A stretch of DNA of 64,000 bases from Mesorhizobium qingshengii (GTDB lineage: Bacteria; Pseudomonadota; Alphaproteobacteria; Rhizobiales; Rhizobiaceae), in assembly GCF_900103325.1 (NCBI RefSeq), contig NZ_FMXM01000013.1:62001-126000 (forward strand). The letters are read 5' to 3'. Positions 54,936 through 63,317 of this stretch are shown here, one piece after another. Below the pieces are notes generated by a model that saw nothing but the letters and a program-made list of their open reading frames with translations, was not told the DNA's origin and did not search any database. Position numbers and translations under genes: made by a program. How positions within the stretch are numbered: the first letter of the stretch is position 1; each line of letters begins with the position of its first letter.

Positions 54936-56450
54936 ATGCCGGCCTGGACGACGCCAGATCCCGTGGCCCTGCACGCCCGGACGCAGCCGGATCGTGTCGC
55001 CTGCGTCGACCTGGCATCGGGCCGAAAATGGACCTATGCCGCGCTAGACGCAGCCATCCAGCGCACCGTCGGCGTCCTTGAAACCGGCCACGGCATCGAA
55101 CCGGGGCAGCGGATCGCCACGCTTGCCCGCAACAGCGCCGATCTCCTGATCCTGCAACAGGCAGCCATGCGGCTTGGCGCCATCTTCGTGCCGCTCAACT
55201 GGCGGCTCGCCAGTGCGGAACAGCGGGCGATCCTCGAGGACTGCGATCCGGTATTGCTGCTGCATGACGCCGCGCCCGAAATGGCGTTGCCCAGGGGCTG
55301 CATGCCAATCGAAGTCCCGGCCTTCGCTGAAGCGGTCGCGGCGCGGGCACCGGCGCCGCGCCGTCCCTTGTCGGCCAGCGACGCGCCGTCGATCATCCTC
55401 TACACATCGGGCACGTCGGGCCAGCCAAAGGGCGTCATCGTCACGGAAGGCAATGCGTTGGCGACCGCGGTCAATTTCGGCGTGCTGGGACGGGTCGGCA
55501 ATGCCAGCATCTTTCTCTGCGACGCGCCGATGTTCCATGTCATCGGCCTCATCACCAGCCTGCGTCCGCCGCTGCTGCAGGGCGGCACGCTGCTGATCTC
55601 ACCCGGCTTCGATGCCGGCCTCACCAACCGTCGCCTCGCCGATCCGACCCTTGGCGTCACCCACTATTTCTGTGTCCCGCAGATGGCCAGGATGCTGCGT
55701 GAACACCCGGACTTTGCGCCGGCGCGCTGGACATCGCTCACCGCCATCTTCACCGGCGGCGCGCCAAATCCGGCCGCCAATATCAACTGGTGGCTGGAAC
55801 AGGGCGTGTGCATGGTCGACGGCTTCGGCATGACGGAAGCAGGCACGGTGCTTGGCATGCCGGTCGAGGCCGACCGGATCGCCCGCAAGGCGGGCTCGGC
55901 CGGCCTGCCGGCGCCAACGATCGGCCTGCGCATCGTCGACGAGGATGGCCGCGACGTCGCCGCCGGCGAGCCAGGCGAGATATGGCTGTCCGGTCCCTCC
56001 ATCACATCAGGCTACTGGAACCGGCCGGAAGAGACGGCCTCCGCCTTCACTGCCGATGGCTGGTTTCGCACCGGCGACATCGCGCGGCAGGACGACGAAG
56101 GCTTCGTCACCCTTGTGGACCGCCGCAAGGACATGTTCATTTCCGGTGGCGAGAACGTCTATCCGGTCGAAATCGAGATGGTGCTGCTCGACCATCCCGA
56201 CATCGCCGAGGCAGCCGTGATCGGTGTCGCCGATCGGCGCTGGGGCGAAGTCGGGCGCGCCTTCGTCGTGCTGAAGCCAGGTCGTGTTGTCGATCCGGCG
56301 GCGCTGGTCAGCCATTGCGGCGCCCGCATCGCCCGCTACAAAGTGCCGAAGGAATTCCTGATCACGGATGTCCTGCCGCGCACCGCATCCGGCAAGATCC
56401 AGAAACACATTTTGCACACCTGGACAGCACCAGCCAGCGGGCACAACTGA
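54936..56450 (+). CDS. acyl-CoA synthetase (feruloyl/4-coumarate-type)
   Basis: The 504-residue AMP-forming ligase has SIILYTSGTSGQPKGVIV (P-loop), VDGFGMTEAG, GWFRTGDIARQDDEGFVTLV, DRRKDMFISGGENVYPVEIE and the catalytic Lys end (PRTASGKIQKHIL). Position 43 bases behind the hydratase/lyase and under MarR control suggest it activates ferulate or coumarate. GGAGGAG precedes the ATG. No vanillin dehydrogenase follows; the next gene is on the opposite strand. Confidence 0.9.
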   Translation: MPAWTTPDPVALHARTQPDRVACVDLASGRKWTYAALDAAIQRTVGVLETGHGIEPGQRIATLARNSADLLILQQAAMRLGAIFVPLNWRLASAEQRAILEDCDPVLLLHDAAPEMALPRGCMPIEVPAFAEAVAARAPAPRRPLSASDAPSIILYTSGTSGQPKGVIVTEGNALATAVNFGVLGRVGNASIFLCDAPMFHVIGLITSLRPPLLQGGTLLISPGFDAGLTNRRLADPTLGVTHYFCVPQMARMLREHPDFAPARWTSLTAIFTGGAPNPAANINWWLEQGVCMVDGFGMTEAGTVLGMPVEADRIARKAGSAGLPAPTIGLRIVDEDGRDVAAGEPGEIWLSGPSITSGYWNRPEETASAFTADGWFRTGDIARQDDEGFVTLVDRRKDMFISGGENVYPVEIEMVLLDHPDIAEAAVIGVADRRWGEVGRAFVVLKPGRVVDPAALVSHCGARIARYKVPKEFLITDVLPRTASGKIQKHILHTWTAPASGHN

Positions 56451-56463
56451 AGCAGACCACCAT

Positions 56464-57189
56464 TCAGCCCGCCGGCGCGCCGCGAAAAATCGCCGCGGCC
56501 GCCTCGACGATTGCAGCATTGTCTCTCGCCGTCCCGCCATCGGCGAGCGTCTTGCCGTCCTCCAGCCCGACGCGCGTCGACCAGCGCTTGTGGTGCGCAA
56601 GTTCGACGAACCGCCAGACCGTGGCGTCGACGCCATGCAGCAGGATCGGCCGCCGCACCCCGGCGCGTTCGAGGACGGCGGCGATGCCGCGCGCCTCGTC
56701 CAGCGCGGCCGGCAGGTCCTGAATGTCGATCTCGATCAGGATGCGCAGCACCCGGTCGTGGCCGGCAAGGCCGACGAAACGCTCGGTATCGGCAACGGAA
56801 GCAAGCCCGGCCTCGATACCGACGCCGCGCTGCCGCAGCAGTTCCATCACCCCGGGCGCGTCGGCCTCCGACAGATTGACCGAGGCGTAGTCGGGCAGTT
56901 CCCGCCAGCCGGCGATCGCCGCGCGGGTCCGCTCGACATCGTTCTCGATCCGGGCGCCGGTCGACACGCCGATGAGCGTGCCCGGGCAGGCCTGGCGCAC
57001 AGCGAGGACCGTCGCATCGACAGCCGCCAGGCTTTCGCGCCCATCGGCGCCGCGCGGATGGATGTGCAGTTCTGCCGCTCCCGCGGCGACGCAGGCCGCC
57101 GCGTCGCTCGCCATCGCCTGTGCGTCGAGCGGCAGCCTCGGGTGGAAATCACGCGGGCGCGCGCCGTTGATGCAGGCCTGGACAATCAT
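56464..57189 (-). CDS. 3-keto-5-aminohexanoate cleavage (BKACE) family protein
   Basis: The 241-residue TIM-barrel protein has MIVQACINGARPRDFHPRLP, ELHIHPRGADGRESL (zinc HxH), VGIEAGLASVADTERFVGLA (catalytic-type Glu), and PILLHGVDATVW. BKACE enzymes cleave beta-keto acids with acetyl-CoA. It is shorter than usual (about 270-310), so some loops are missing. It is convergent with the CoA ligase gene with 13 bases between them. Substrate unknown. Confidence 0.85.
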   Translation of the reverse strand: MIVQACINGARPRDFHPRLPLDAQAMASDAAACVAAGAAELHIHPRGADGRESLAAVDATVLAVRQACPGTLIGVSTGARIENDVERTRAAIAGWRELPDYASVNLSEADAPGVMELLRQRGVGIEAGLASVADTERFVGLAGHDRVLRILIEIDIQDLPAALDEARGIAAVLERAGVRRPILLHGVDATVWRFVELAHHKRWSTRVGLEDGKTLADGGTARDNAAIVEAAAAIFRGAPAG

Positions 57190-57366
57190 TGATCTCGCCT
57201 CAGTCAAGAGTGACCGCACCCTAGCCGCGCGGCAAGGCACGGCAAAGAGTTGGGTGGCGTCACTCCTGACAGGCCTGGCAAGATTTGGCGGCATTTGAAT
57301 AAAAGCCGCCAGTGGATATTTACCTCGCGTTCCGCCCCGTCCGGCAACCTATATTAGGGCGGGATC

Positions 57367-57573
57367 ATGGAGGGACCCTTGAACAGCGATTTTTCGGCAG
57401 CCCGTGTCCACCTCGAACGAGCCTACTACTATCTGCGTGGCGACGACGAAACGAGCCGCGCGGCATGTGACACCCTCGATCTGTTGATCGAAACGGTGAC
57501 GGAAGCCCAGCACATGCGACCCAAGGCTGGTGTGCTGGAGTTTCCGCTATCGCCGGCGCGGCAAGCCGGCTGA
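57367..57573 (+). CDS. small hypothetical protein
   Basis: The 68-residue soluble protein is helical (SAARVHLERAYYYLRGDDET, RAACDTLDLLIETVTEAQHM) with a Pro-containing end. The ATG at 57367 overlaps GGAGGG, and a TTG at 57379 placed behind that sequence is the more probable start. Its last 27 bases overlap the end of the convergent GGDEF/EAL gene. No family recognised. Confidence 0.65.
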   Translation: MEGPLNSDFSAARVHLERAYYYLRGDDETSRAACDTLDLLIETVTEAQHMRPKAGVLEFPLSPARQAG

Positions 57574-59718
57574 AACGTGTTCAGGTGAGGCCGGCCTCAC
57601 CTGAACCTCGACACGCCACGGATCACGAGGCCTTGCGCGCCGTCGCACCCCGGTCGCGCGCGCGACAATTTGCTCCAGCGGCTCCGGCCGGTGCAGAAAA
57701 AATCCCTGGCCGAAGGCGACGCCCATGTCGCTGAGCATCGTCAGTGTGTCGTGCCGTTCGATCTTCTCGCCCACCACATTGCAGCCGAGGCTGCGGGCGA
57801 TGCTGGTGATGGCCAGCACGATCTCACGGTCGAAGCGACTTTCCGTGATGTGCTGGATGAAGGAGCCATCGATCTTGATCGTGTCGACAGGGAAGCGCCG
57901 GAGATATTCGAACGAACTCATGCCGGCGCCGAAATCGTCGAGGCTGACCCGGCAGCGGCGCTCGCGCGCCTTGCGCACGAACTGCTCGGCGGCGTCGAAA
58001 TTGGTGACGGCGGCGGTCTCGGTGATCTCGAAGCCGATGGCCGAATGCGGGGCGCCGGTCTCGTCGATGACGCTGTCGACGAACTCCCAGAGTTGTGGAT
58101 CGCTCAGCGTCTGCGCCGACAGGTTGAAGCCGAGCGTCAGCGCACCCGAGCGCAGGGCCGCGCCATGCCGCGACAGAACGGTGCGGATGATCCAGCGATC
58201 GAGCCTGGAGGCGATGCCGAACCGCTCGGCAACTGGAATGAACTCGCCTGGTGGCACCAGCCGCCCGTTGCGCCCGACGAGCCTGGCCAGCACTTCGACA
58301 TGGCGGCTCTCTTGCCAGGGCTTGCCGAGCAGATGGATTTCCTGGCCGAACAGTTTCAGCCGTCCGTCTTCCATGGCGTCGACCGTGTCGGCGGCGACCC
58401 GCGCCGCGTTGAGGCCGCCGGACCCCGATTCCACCGTCGCGGAGAACACCGCGAAACGATTGCGCCCGGCAGCCTTCGCCGCATAGCAGGCGTCGTCGGC
58501 GCAAGCCAGTGCGTCAGCGACCGTGGTGGTGGCGTCGTCGATGAAGGCGATGCCGATCGAGGCCGCCAGCTTGCGCGCCGACGCGGCCGTGCCGAGGTCG
58601 GCCTCACGCACCGCGCCGAGCACGGCGGTTGCGATCCGCTCGGCCTGCGAGGCATCGCAATGCGGCACCAGCAGCGCGAATTCGTCGCCGCCCAGCCGTG
58701 CCGCGTGCGCCGTCCGCGGCAGGCAGGCGCGGATGCCGGCGGCGACGCTCTTCAAGGCCTGGTCGCCAGCGGCATGGCCGGCAAAGTCGTTGAGCGCCTT
58801 GAAGTAGTCGAGATCGACATAGAACACCGCCAGCGGTGCGCCCGCCGCGATATGGTCGGCGAGCAGCCGATCGAAGGCGGAGCGGTTCCACAGGCCGGTC
58901 AGTGCATCATGACGGGCCGCATAGGCAAGTTCCATCTCGCGCAGTTTTTCCTCGGTGATGTCGCGCACCGTGCCGAGGATCTGGCCCGCCGACTGTGTGT
59001 CGGCGATGAACCGCACCAGCGATTCGACATGGCGGATCTCACCGTCGCGCTTGATGATGCGGTATTGCACGGCGACGACGTCCTGCGTGCCGATCGGTGC
59101 CAGATGCGCCTGCTCGGTCACCGCCTTGTCCTCGGGATGCAGGAACGTATGCCAGAGGTCGTCGGTCACCTCGTCGGTATCGGAGACCAGCCCGAAGATG
59201 TCGCGCGTGCGCTGGTCCCAGTAGCTTTTATTGGTGTCTAGGTCGTGATGCCAGATGCCGGTGCCGCTGGCGGCGAGCGCCAGGCGGAAGCGCACATTGA
59301 CCTGCTCGAGCTCGGCTTCGGCGGCTTTCTGCTTGGAGATGTCGGTCTGCACGCCCATCAGCCTGACGGGTTTTCCGGACGCGTCGCGCTCGACGATGCC
59401 ACCGCGATCGAGCACCCACACCCAGTGACCGGCTTTGTGCCGCAGCCGCAGTTCGGTCTCGATGGCGTCGGTCTGTCCGGCGATGTGGCGGTCGCCGCTG
59501 GCCAGCGCCCGCTCGCGATCATCGGGATGGGTCAGTTGCAGCCACAGGTCGCTGGTGTTGGCAAGTTCGGTTTCATCATAGCCCAGCATCCGCGCCCAGG
59601 TCGCGGAATAGAAGCAGTCGCCGGTCCGAAGATCCCAATCCCAGACGCCGAGATGGGCGCGTTCCAGCGCCTTCGCCCAGAAGGCCCCATTGCGACTTTT
59701 CTTGTCCTGACCCGTCAT
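57547..59718 (-). CDS. PAS-GGDEF-EAL cyclic-di-GMP enzyme
   Basis: The 723-residue protein has two PAS/PAC units (about 20-260; LRLRHKAGHWVWVLDRGGIV, QYRIIKRDGEIRHVESLVRF) and a GGDEF domain with an intact RLGGDEFALLVPH. An EAL domain follows in which the signature reads EVL, with DDFGAGMSSFEYLRRFPVDT, IKIDGSFIQHI and a Gly-Gln-Gly-Phe end. Both the cyclase and phosphodiesterase parts look largely intact. There is no transmembrane segment, so input is cytosolic. It ends next to a small convergent gene. Confidence 0.93.
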   Translation of the reverse strand: MTGQDKKSRNGAFWAKALERAHLGVWDWDLRTGDCFYSATWARMLGYDETELANTSDLWLQLTHPDDRERALASGDRHIAGQTDAIETELRLRHKAGHWVWVLDRGGIVERDASGKPVRLMGVQTDISKQKAAEAELEQVNVRFRLALAASGTGIWHHDLDTNKSYWDQRTRDIFGLVSDTDEVTDDLWHTFLHPEDKAVTEQAHLAPIGTQDVVAVQYRIIKRDGEIRHVESLVRFIADTQSAGQILGTVRDITEEKLREMELAYAARHDALTGLWNRSAFDRLLADHIAAGAPLAVFYVDLDYFKALNDFAGHAAGDQALKSVAAGIRACLPRTAHAARLGGDEFALLVPHCDASQAERIATAVLGAVREADLGTAASARKLAASIGIAFIDDATTTVADALACADDACYAAKAAGRNRFAVFSATVESGSGGLNAARVAADTVDAMEDGRLKLFGQEIHLLGKPWQESRHVEVLARLVGRNGRLVPPGEFIPVAERFGIASRLDRWIIRTVLSRHGAALRSGALTLGFNLSAQTLSDPQLWEFVDSVIDETGAPHSAIGFEITETAAVTNFDAAEQFVRKARERRCRVSLDDFGAGMSSFEYLRRFPVDTIKIDGSFIQHITESRFDREIVLAITSIARSLGCNVVGEKIERHDTLTMLSDMGVAFGQGFFLHRPEPLEQIVARATGVRRRARPRDPWRVEVQVRPASPEHVSAGLPRRR

Positions 59719-59915
59719 CTTCTGTTTCGCTTACCTCCACCACGCGGCAATCTGCAGCAAACCAGAGAAGAAAGCGTTACTTGGTCGGAGGCGGACGGCA
59801 GACCCGCCGCCGCCTCCCTACCAGCCCTCACCGTTCGCCTTTCGATTGGCCGGCAAGAACCGGAGTTTTGCGGCCGCCGGATCGTCCTACTGCTTGCCCC
59901 GGGTCATCGGAAAAT

Positions 59916-59978
59916 CCGGTGATCCCGGGGTCTCCGGCCAGCCGGTGATCCCGAGGTCGCCGGCCAGCCGGCGATCCC
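59916..59978. repeat. 26-base tandem repeat, 2.4 copies
   Basis: Copies at 59916-59941 and 59942-59967, with a third partial at 59968-59978, share CCGGTGATCCCG and GGTC-CCGGCCAG with two base changes. They form GC-rich self-complementary pieces (CCGG, GGCCAGCCGG) just before the ribosome binding site of the SnoaL-like gene. Only an array of this size is seen here. Confidence 0.75.
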
Positions 59979-60002
59979 TGACAGCAAAAAGAGGACCTCC
60001 CA

Positions 60003-60452
60003 ATGACCAAACAAGAAGACAACAAGGCCGTCGTCGTCAGATGGTTCACCGACTTCTGGGGTGAAACCTGCGACCTGTCGGTGGTCGACGACATCGCCGC
60101 GCCCGACATGCTGCTGAAATACTCGCTGCATGAGCCGCGCCGTGGCCGCGACGACATCAAGGCCTTCATGACCGACTTTCGCGCCGCCTTCCCGGACCTC
60201 AACTTCTGGGCCACCGCCGACCTCATCGCCGAGGGCGACCATGTCGTCGGCCAGTGGGAAGGTGGCGGCACGCATACCGGCCCGGCGTTCAGCGATTTCC
60301 TCGTCGGCTCGCTGCCCGCCGCCACCGGCCGCACCATGCGCTTCACCGGCACCACCGTGCTGAAGCTTGTCGACGGCCGGATCGTCGAGGAGATCGGCCT
60401 CGACGACGGCGTTGCCGCCCTCACCCAGCTCGGCCTGATCAAGGCCGCGTGA
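60003..60452 (+). CDS. SnoaL-like ester cyclase family protein
   Basis: The 149-residue protein has an alpha+beta barrel pattern: KAVVVRWFTDFWGETCDLSV, FMTDFRAAFPDLNFWATADL, IAEGDHVVGQWEGGGTHTGP, and LKLVDGRIVEEIGLDDGVAA. It is a SnoaL/DUF1486-type protein, often annotated ester cyclase. AAAAAGAGGACC gives a ribosome binding site six bases upstream. Its leader contains the 26-base tandem repeats. Substrate unknown. Confidence 0.85.
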   Translation: MTKQEDNKAVVVRWFTDFWGETCDLSVVDDIAAPDMLLKYSLHEPRRGRDDIKAFMTDFRAAFPDLNFWATADLIAEGDHVVGQWEGGGTHTGPAFSDFLVGSLPAATGRTMRFTGTTVLKLVDGRIVEEIGLDDGVAALTQLGLIKAA

Positions 60453-60457
60453 TTGCG

Positions 60458-60484
60458 GGGCCATCGCCGTCCAGGCGATGGCCC
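60458..60484 (+). terminator. intrinsic terminator
   Basis: Arms GGGCCATCGCC and GGCGATGGCCC with a 5-base loop; the T-tract is weak (ACTTTCAATC). It lies six bases after the SnoaL-like stop. The following 240 bases up to 60726 are AT-richer with no supported gene. Confidence 0.7.
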
Positions 60485-60726
60485 ACTTTCAATCGCGGTC
60501 GAAGCCCGATGACAAGGCCGCTCTACAGTTGAAAATCGCGGCGGCCACGAATGTTGCTGTTGCGTTGCCACGCAACCTCTTCATCAACGGTTCGTTGGTG
60601 TCAAACAAAATATTATCGACTAAAAATATTAGAAATTTAACAAAACTTCAAGTGTAACCAGATGGTAATACATTGCCTGTGAAATACCCATAACAGTCTT
60701 CTGGACAGCTGGCGGGATGTCCTTCG

Positions 60727-61303
60727 ATGAGTGCGCATGGCGAGCAGCGGGGTGGCAATGGCCGCTCAGCCTCCATTCTTGATCTTGACGTTGCGGCAAC
60801 CAGTGGCGGTTGGCTGCTGGTTGCTCTGTGTCTGACCTATGCCGTGGCCGCTCTTTGTCTGCAGCCACATCGCTACCTGCATCTGGCGCAGTCCTATGCC
60901 GAGCCGTTCGTCTTCTTCTTGCTGCTGGCGGCTGGCCTTGGCGTGGCGGCGCTGATATTGCCCGGGATGCTCCGACAAGGTTCATGCTCGACACGCTCTC
61001 GCAGCGTTGGCTGGGCGCCGCACCGGTCATCGTCCTGTGCCGAGCATGCATGTCGCCTTCGTCACGCTCAACGCATTGTTCCTGACCGGTTTCGGGCGCC
61101 GATGGGCCATGGCCGGCTGGTCCTTCGCGGCGCTCATCCTGTTCGGCTCGGTTTACGCCGGCTGGCACTATGCCGTGGATGGCTACCTCTCGATTTCTGT
61201 CGTGTCGTTGCTCTGGTACCTGACCGGGCGTTTCGTTCTGCCGCAAGCGAGCCGGGGCGCCGCCGACGCGAGATTGGCGCTTCCGACCCCGGCGCCGCGG
61301 TGA
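60727..61303 (+). pseudogene. PAP2 superfamily phosphatase remnant
   Basis: The N-terminal part (GGWLLVALCLTYAVAALCLQ, PFVFFLLLAAGLGVAALILP) is a membrane segment in one frame. RFMLDTLSQRWLGAAPVIVL continues in a second frame. The C-terminal PAP2 motifs PSMHVAFVTLNALF and SVYAGWHYAVDGY lie in a third frame. A normal PAP2 protein of this group would have about 120 further residues between these parts, so an internal deletion joined LGAAPVIVL to PSMHVA. The gene is dead or strongly rearranged. Confidence 0.8.
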
Positions 61304-61371
61304 GCGAGCTCAGCTGACGCCGTTGGCTGTGGAAGAGTGGCCAGACGGCATTGGCCGCCTGGCCTTGCCGG

Positions 61372-61908
61372 CTACTGGCTCGGCGCCATCGTGTGCTCGC
61401 ACGACACTTTTGGGTTCATGTCGGCGAAAGTACCGGTCGGGTTGCCCTTCCAGGCCCAGACATGCAGTTCGTAGAATTCACCCAGGCCGTAACGGTTGGG
61501 CGCGCTGTTGAAGTTGAACAGCTGCCCCTCCAGCGACGCCGGCCCCTTCGAGGTGATGTATTCGACCGCCACCAGCTGCAGCGTGCCGTCGGCCATCGGC
61601 TCGTACATCACCGCTTCGGGACGGGCGATGTCGATCTTGTCATCCTTCAGATACTGGCCGTTGACGTAATGGATGCCCATGGCGCCGCCGGTGATGCCGC
61701 TGGCGCAGGGAATGGGCGCATAGCCCTCAGCCGTCGCGGCCTTGACGTCGACAAACCGGCTGTTGGCGGCACGCACCTTGTCGGCCAGCGGACTGGCGCC
61801 GGCCGCGGGCGCAATTGCTTCCTGATGCGCCTGAGCGAAGGTGGTGCAGACCGCCAGCATGGCCCCCGCCATGAGAAGTCTGCTGCGAGAGTTTGTTATC
61901 ATGTTCAT
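61372..61908 (-). CDS. secreted protein of an uncharacterised family, copy 2
   Basis: The 178-residue precursor is a paralogue of 41946-42482: signal peptide (RLLMAGAMLAVCTTFAQA), then the shared GYAPIPCASGITGGAMGIHY, PEAVMYEPMADGTLQLVAVE, SKGPASLEGQLFNFNSAPNR, VWAWKGNPTGTFADMNPKVS. Same length, same Cys. The variable parts are the N-terminus and the last ten residues. ATG 61908 or 61902. The paralogues lie 19 kb apart in opposite orientation, with no shared neighbours. Confidence 0.8.
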   Translation of the reverse strand: MNMITNSRSRLLMAGAMLAVCTTFAQAHQEAIAPAAGASPLADKVRAANSRFVDVKAATAEGYAPIPCASGITGGAMGIHYVNGQYLKDDKIDIARPEAVMYEPMADGTLQLVAVEYITSKGPASLEGQLFNFNSAPNRYGLGEFYELHVWAWKGNPTGTFADMNPKVSCEHTMAPSQ

Positions 61909-62017
61909 TCCATTCTTCTTGAAAAAGCACAGCGGGCCGGCCGCCGAAAATACGGAGGCCCGGCAGGCAAGCGCCGTGGCTGTTGTTGCTTGGATATCCC
62001 GATGCGACGACTGCCGA

Positions 62018-62344
62018 TCATCCCTTCGGCAGATACGGGATCGTTCCGGCCAGATCGGTGTTGTCGATCATCTGGAAACGGCTGTCGCTACCATCCTGAC
62101 GGGCCGAAACGAAAGGCGCATAGGCAGGATCGTTGGTGAAGGCGCGCGCCGCCGCTTCCGACGGGAATGCCATCAGGGCGATCAGCGTGGTGTCGAGCGG
62201 CTTGCCTTCAAGCGTCTTCACATTGCCGCTGCGCGACAGATATTTGCCGCCGTGCTTGTGGACGAGGTCGTGCACCGAGGCGGCATAGGACGGCATCCAC
62301 TTGGGATCCTTCACCTTGATGTCTGCGATAACGTAAGTGGTCAT
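62018..62344 (-). CDS. DUF1330 family protein
   Basis: The 108-residue protein begins TTYVIADIKVKDPKWMPSYA and has KHGGKYLSRSGNVKTLEGKP and TTLIALMAFPSEAAARAFTN, the DUF1330 ferredoxin-like fold found in small stress- or catabolism-related proteins. ATG 62344 has CAGGAGACTACCC upstream. It is divergent from an HxlR-family regulator across 178 bases containing a perfect inverted repeat, so it is probably the regulator's target. Confidence 0.9.
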   Translation of the reverse strand: MTTYVIADIKVKDPKWMPSYAASVHDLVHKHGGKYLSRSGNVKTLEGKPLDTTLIALMAFPSEAAARAFTNDPAYAPFVSARQDGSDSRFQMIDNTDLAGTIPYLPKG

Positions 62345-62431
62345 GGGTAGTCTCCTGGTTGCGGCGCACAGGGGGATCCCGTGCACCGGCCAAAGGGCTC
62401 GCATGGCAGGGCCCGCGCCAACCAGTCCGCG

Positions 62432-62454
62432 AACTGTACTGGGCTGGTACAGTT
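62432..62454. promoter_or_regulatory. probable HxlR operator
   Basis: AACTGTAC-TGGGCTG-GTACAGTT is a perfect 8-base inverted repeat; a third half CTGTAC lies at 62456-62461. It is located between the DUF1330 gene and the HxlR regulator, 69 bases before the regulator's ATG. HxlR operators are often of GTAC-N-GTAC form. Confidence 0.65.
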
Positions 62455-62522
62455 TCTGTACTCGCCGCCTCAATCATGAAGGGCTAATGTTCGGCCCAGC
62501 TTCGAGGGAGGGAATACAAAGC

Positions 62523-63215
62523 ATGGCCCAGCACGGATACAAACAGTTCTGCCCGCTATCGATGGCCGCCGAGGTGCTGTGCACACGCTGGACGATGGTC
62601 CTGCTGCGCGAGCTGGTGGCGGGTTCGACCCGCTTCAACGACCTGCGCCGCGGCGTGCCCAAAATGTCGCCGACCCTTCTGTCGCAACGGCTGAAGGAGC
62701 TCGAACTGGCGGGGATCATCGAGCGCAAGGAAGTGCCGGGCGAGAAAGGCATTTCCGAGTATCGGCTGACCGAGGCCGGCCGGGATTTGCGCCCGGTCGT
62801 CGAGGCGATGGGCTTCTGGGGGCAGAAATGGGTCGAGTCCCGGCTGTCGCTCAAGAACCTCGATCCGTCGCTGCTTATGTGGGACATGCGGCGCAACTTG
62901 AACCCCTCGCCGCTGCCCGAGGGGCGCACGGTGATACAATTTCTGTATCAGGATCTACCGGCGTCCAAACGGTCGTGGTGGCTGATCGTCGAAAAGCACG
63001 GCGAGGTCGATCTGTGCTGGTACGATCCGGGCTTCGATGTCGACCTCTACGTCTCGACCGACCTGCACACGATGACGGCGATCTGGATGGGGTTGCTTAC
63101 GGTCGAGAAGGCCGGGGCGAAGGTCTCCCTGACCGGCGACCAAGCTATCGGCAAGAAGATGCAGACCTGGCTCGGCCTCAGCCCCTTCGCGATCGAGCCC
63201 AAGCGCGCGGCGTAG
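62523..63215 (+). CDS. HxlR family transcriptional regulator
   Basis: The 230-residue regulator has an HxlR winged HTH (YKQFCPLSMAAEVLCTRWTM, RFNDLRRGVPKMSPTLLSQR, LAGIIERKEVPG) and a C-terminal SCP2-like domain (LDPSLLMWDMRRNLNPSPLP) that is unusual but known for a subgroup. ATG 62523 is chosen because the CPLS segment with the conserved Cys follows it directly; the upstream frame is longer but unrelated. It probably represses the divergent DUF1330 gene. Confidence 0.9.
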   Translation: MAQHGYKQFCPLSMAAEVLCTRWTMVLLRELVAGSTRFNDLRRGVPKMSPTLLSQRLKELELAGIIERKEVPGEKGISEYRLTEAGRDLRPVVEAMGFWGQKWVESRLSLKNLDPSLLMWDMRRNLNPSPLPEGRTVIQFLYQDLPASKRSWWLIVEKHGEVDLCWYDPGFDVDLYVSTDLHTMTAIWMGLLTVEKAGAKVSLTGDQAIGKKMQTWLGLSPFAIEPKRAA

Positions 63216-63259
63216 GAGAGCCGAGGGCTTGAGGATAGGCGGGCGGAAGCTTGCCCAAT

Positions 63260-63275
63260 CCTGACACTTGTCAGG
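63260..63275. promoter_or_regulatory. palindrome in the ada promoter
   Basis: CCTGACA-CT-TGTCAGG is a perfect 7-base inverted repeat 43 bases before the ada ATG. It is a likely operator; half-site TGTCAGG is unlike the E. coli Ada box. Confidence 0.5.
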
Positions 63276-63317
63276 AAACGGGTGGCGAGGCCGGCTTCTG
63301 GCGGCTTCAATACGGCC

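Noticed and set aside
57367..57573. Antisense shadow of the GGDEF/EAL gene
   Set aside because: Only the last 27 bases overlap; the rest has its own start signal, so it was kept as a gene.
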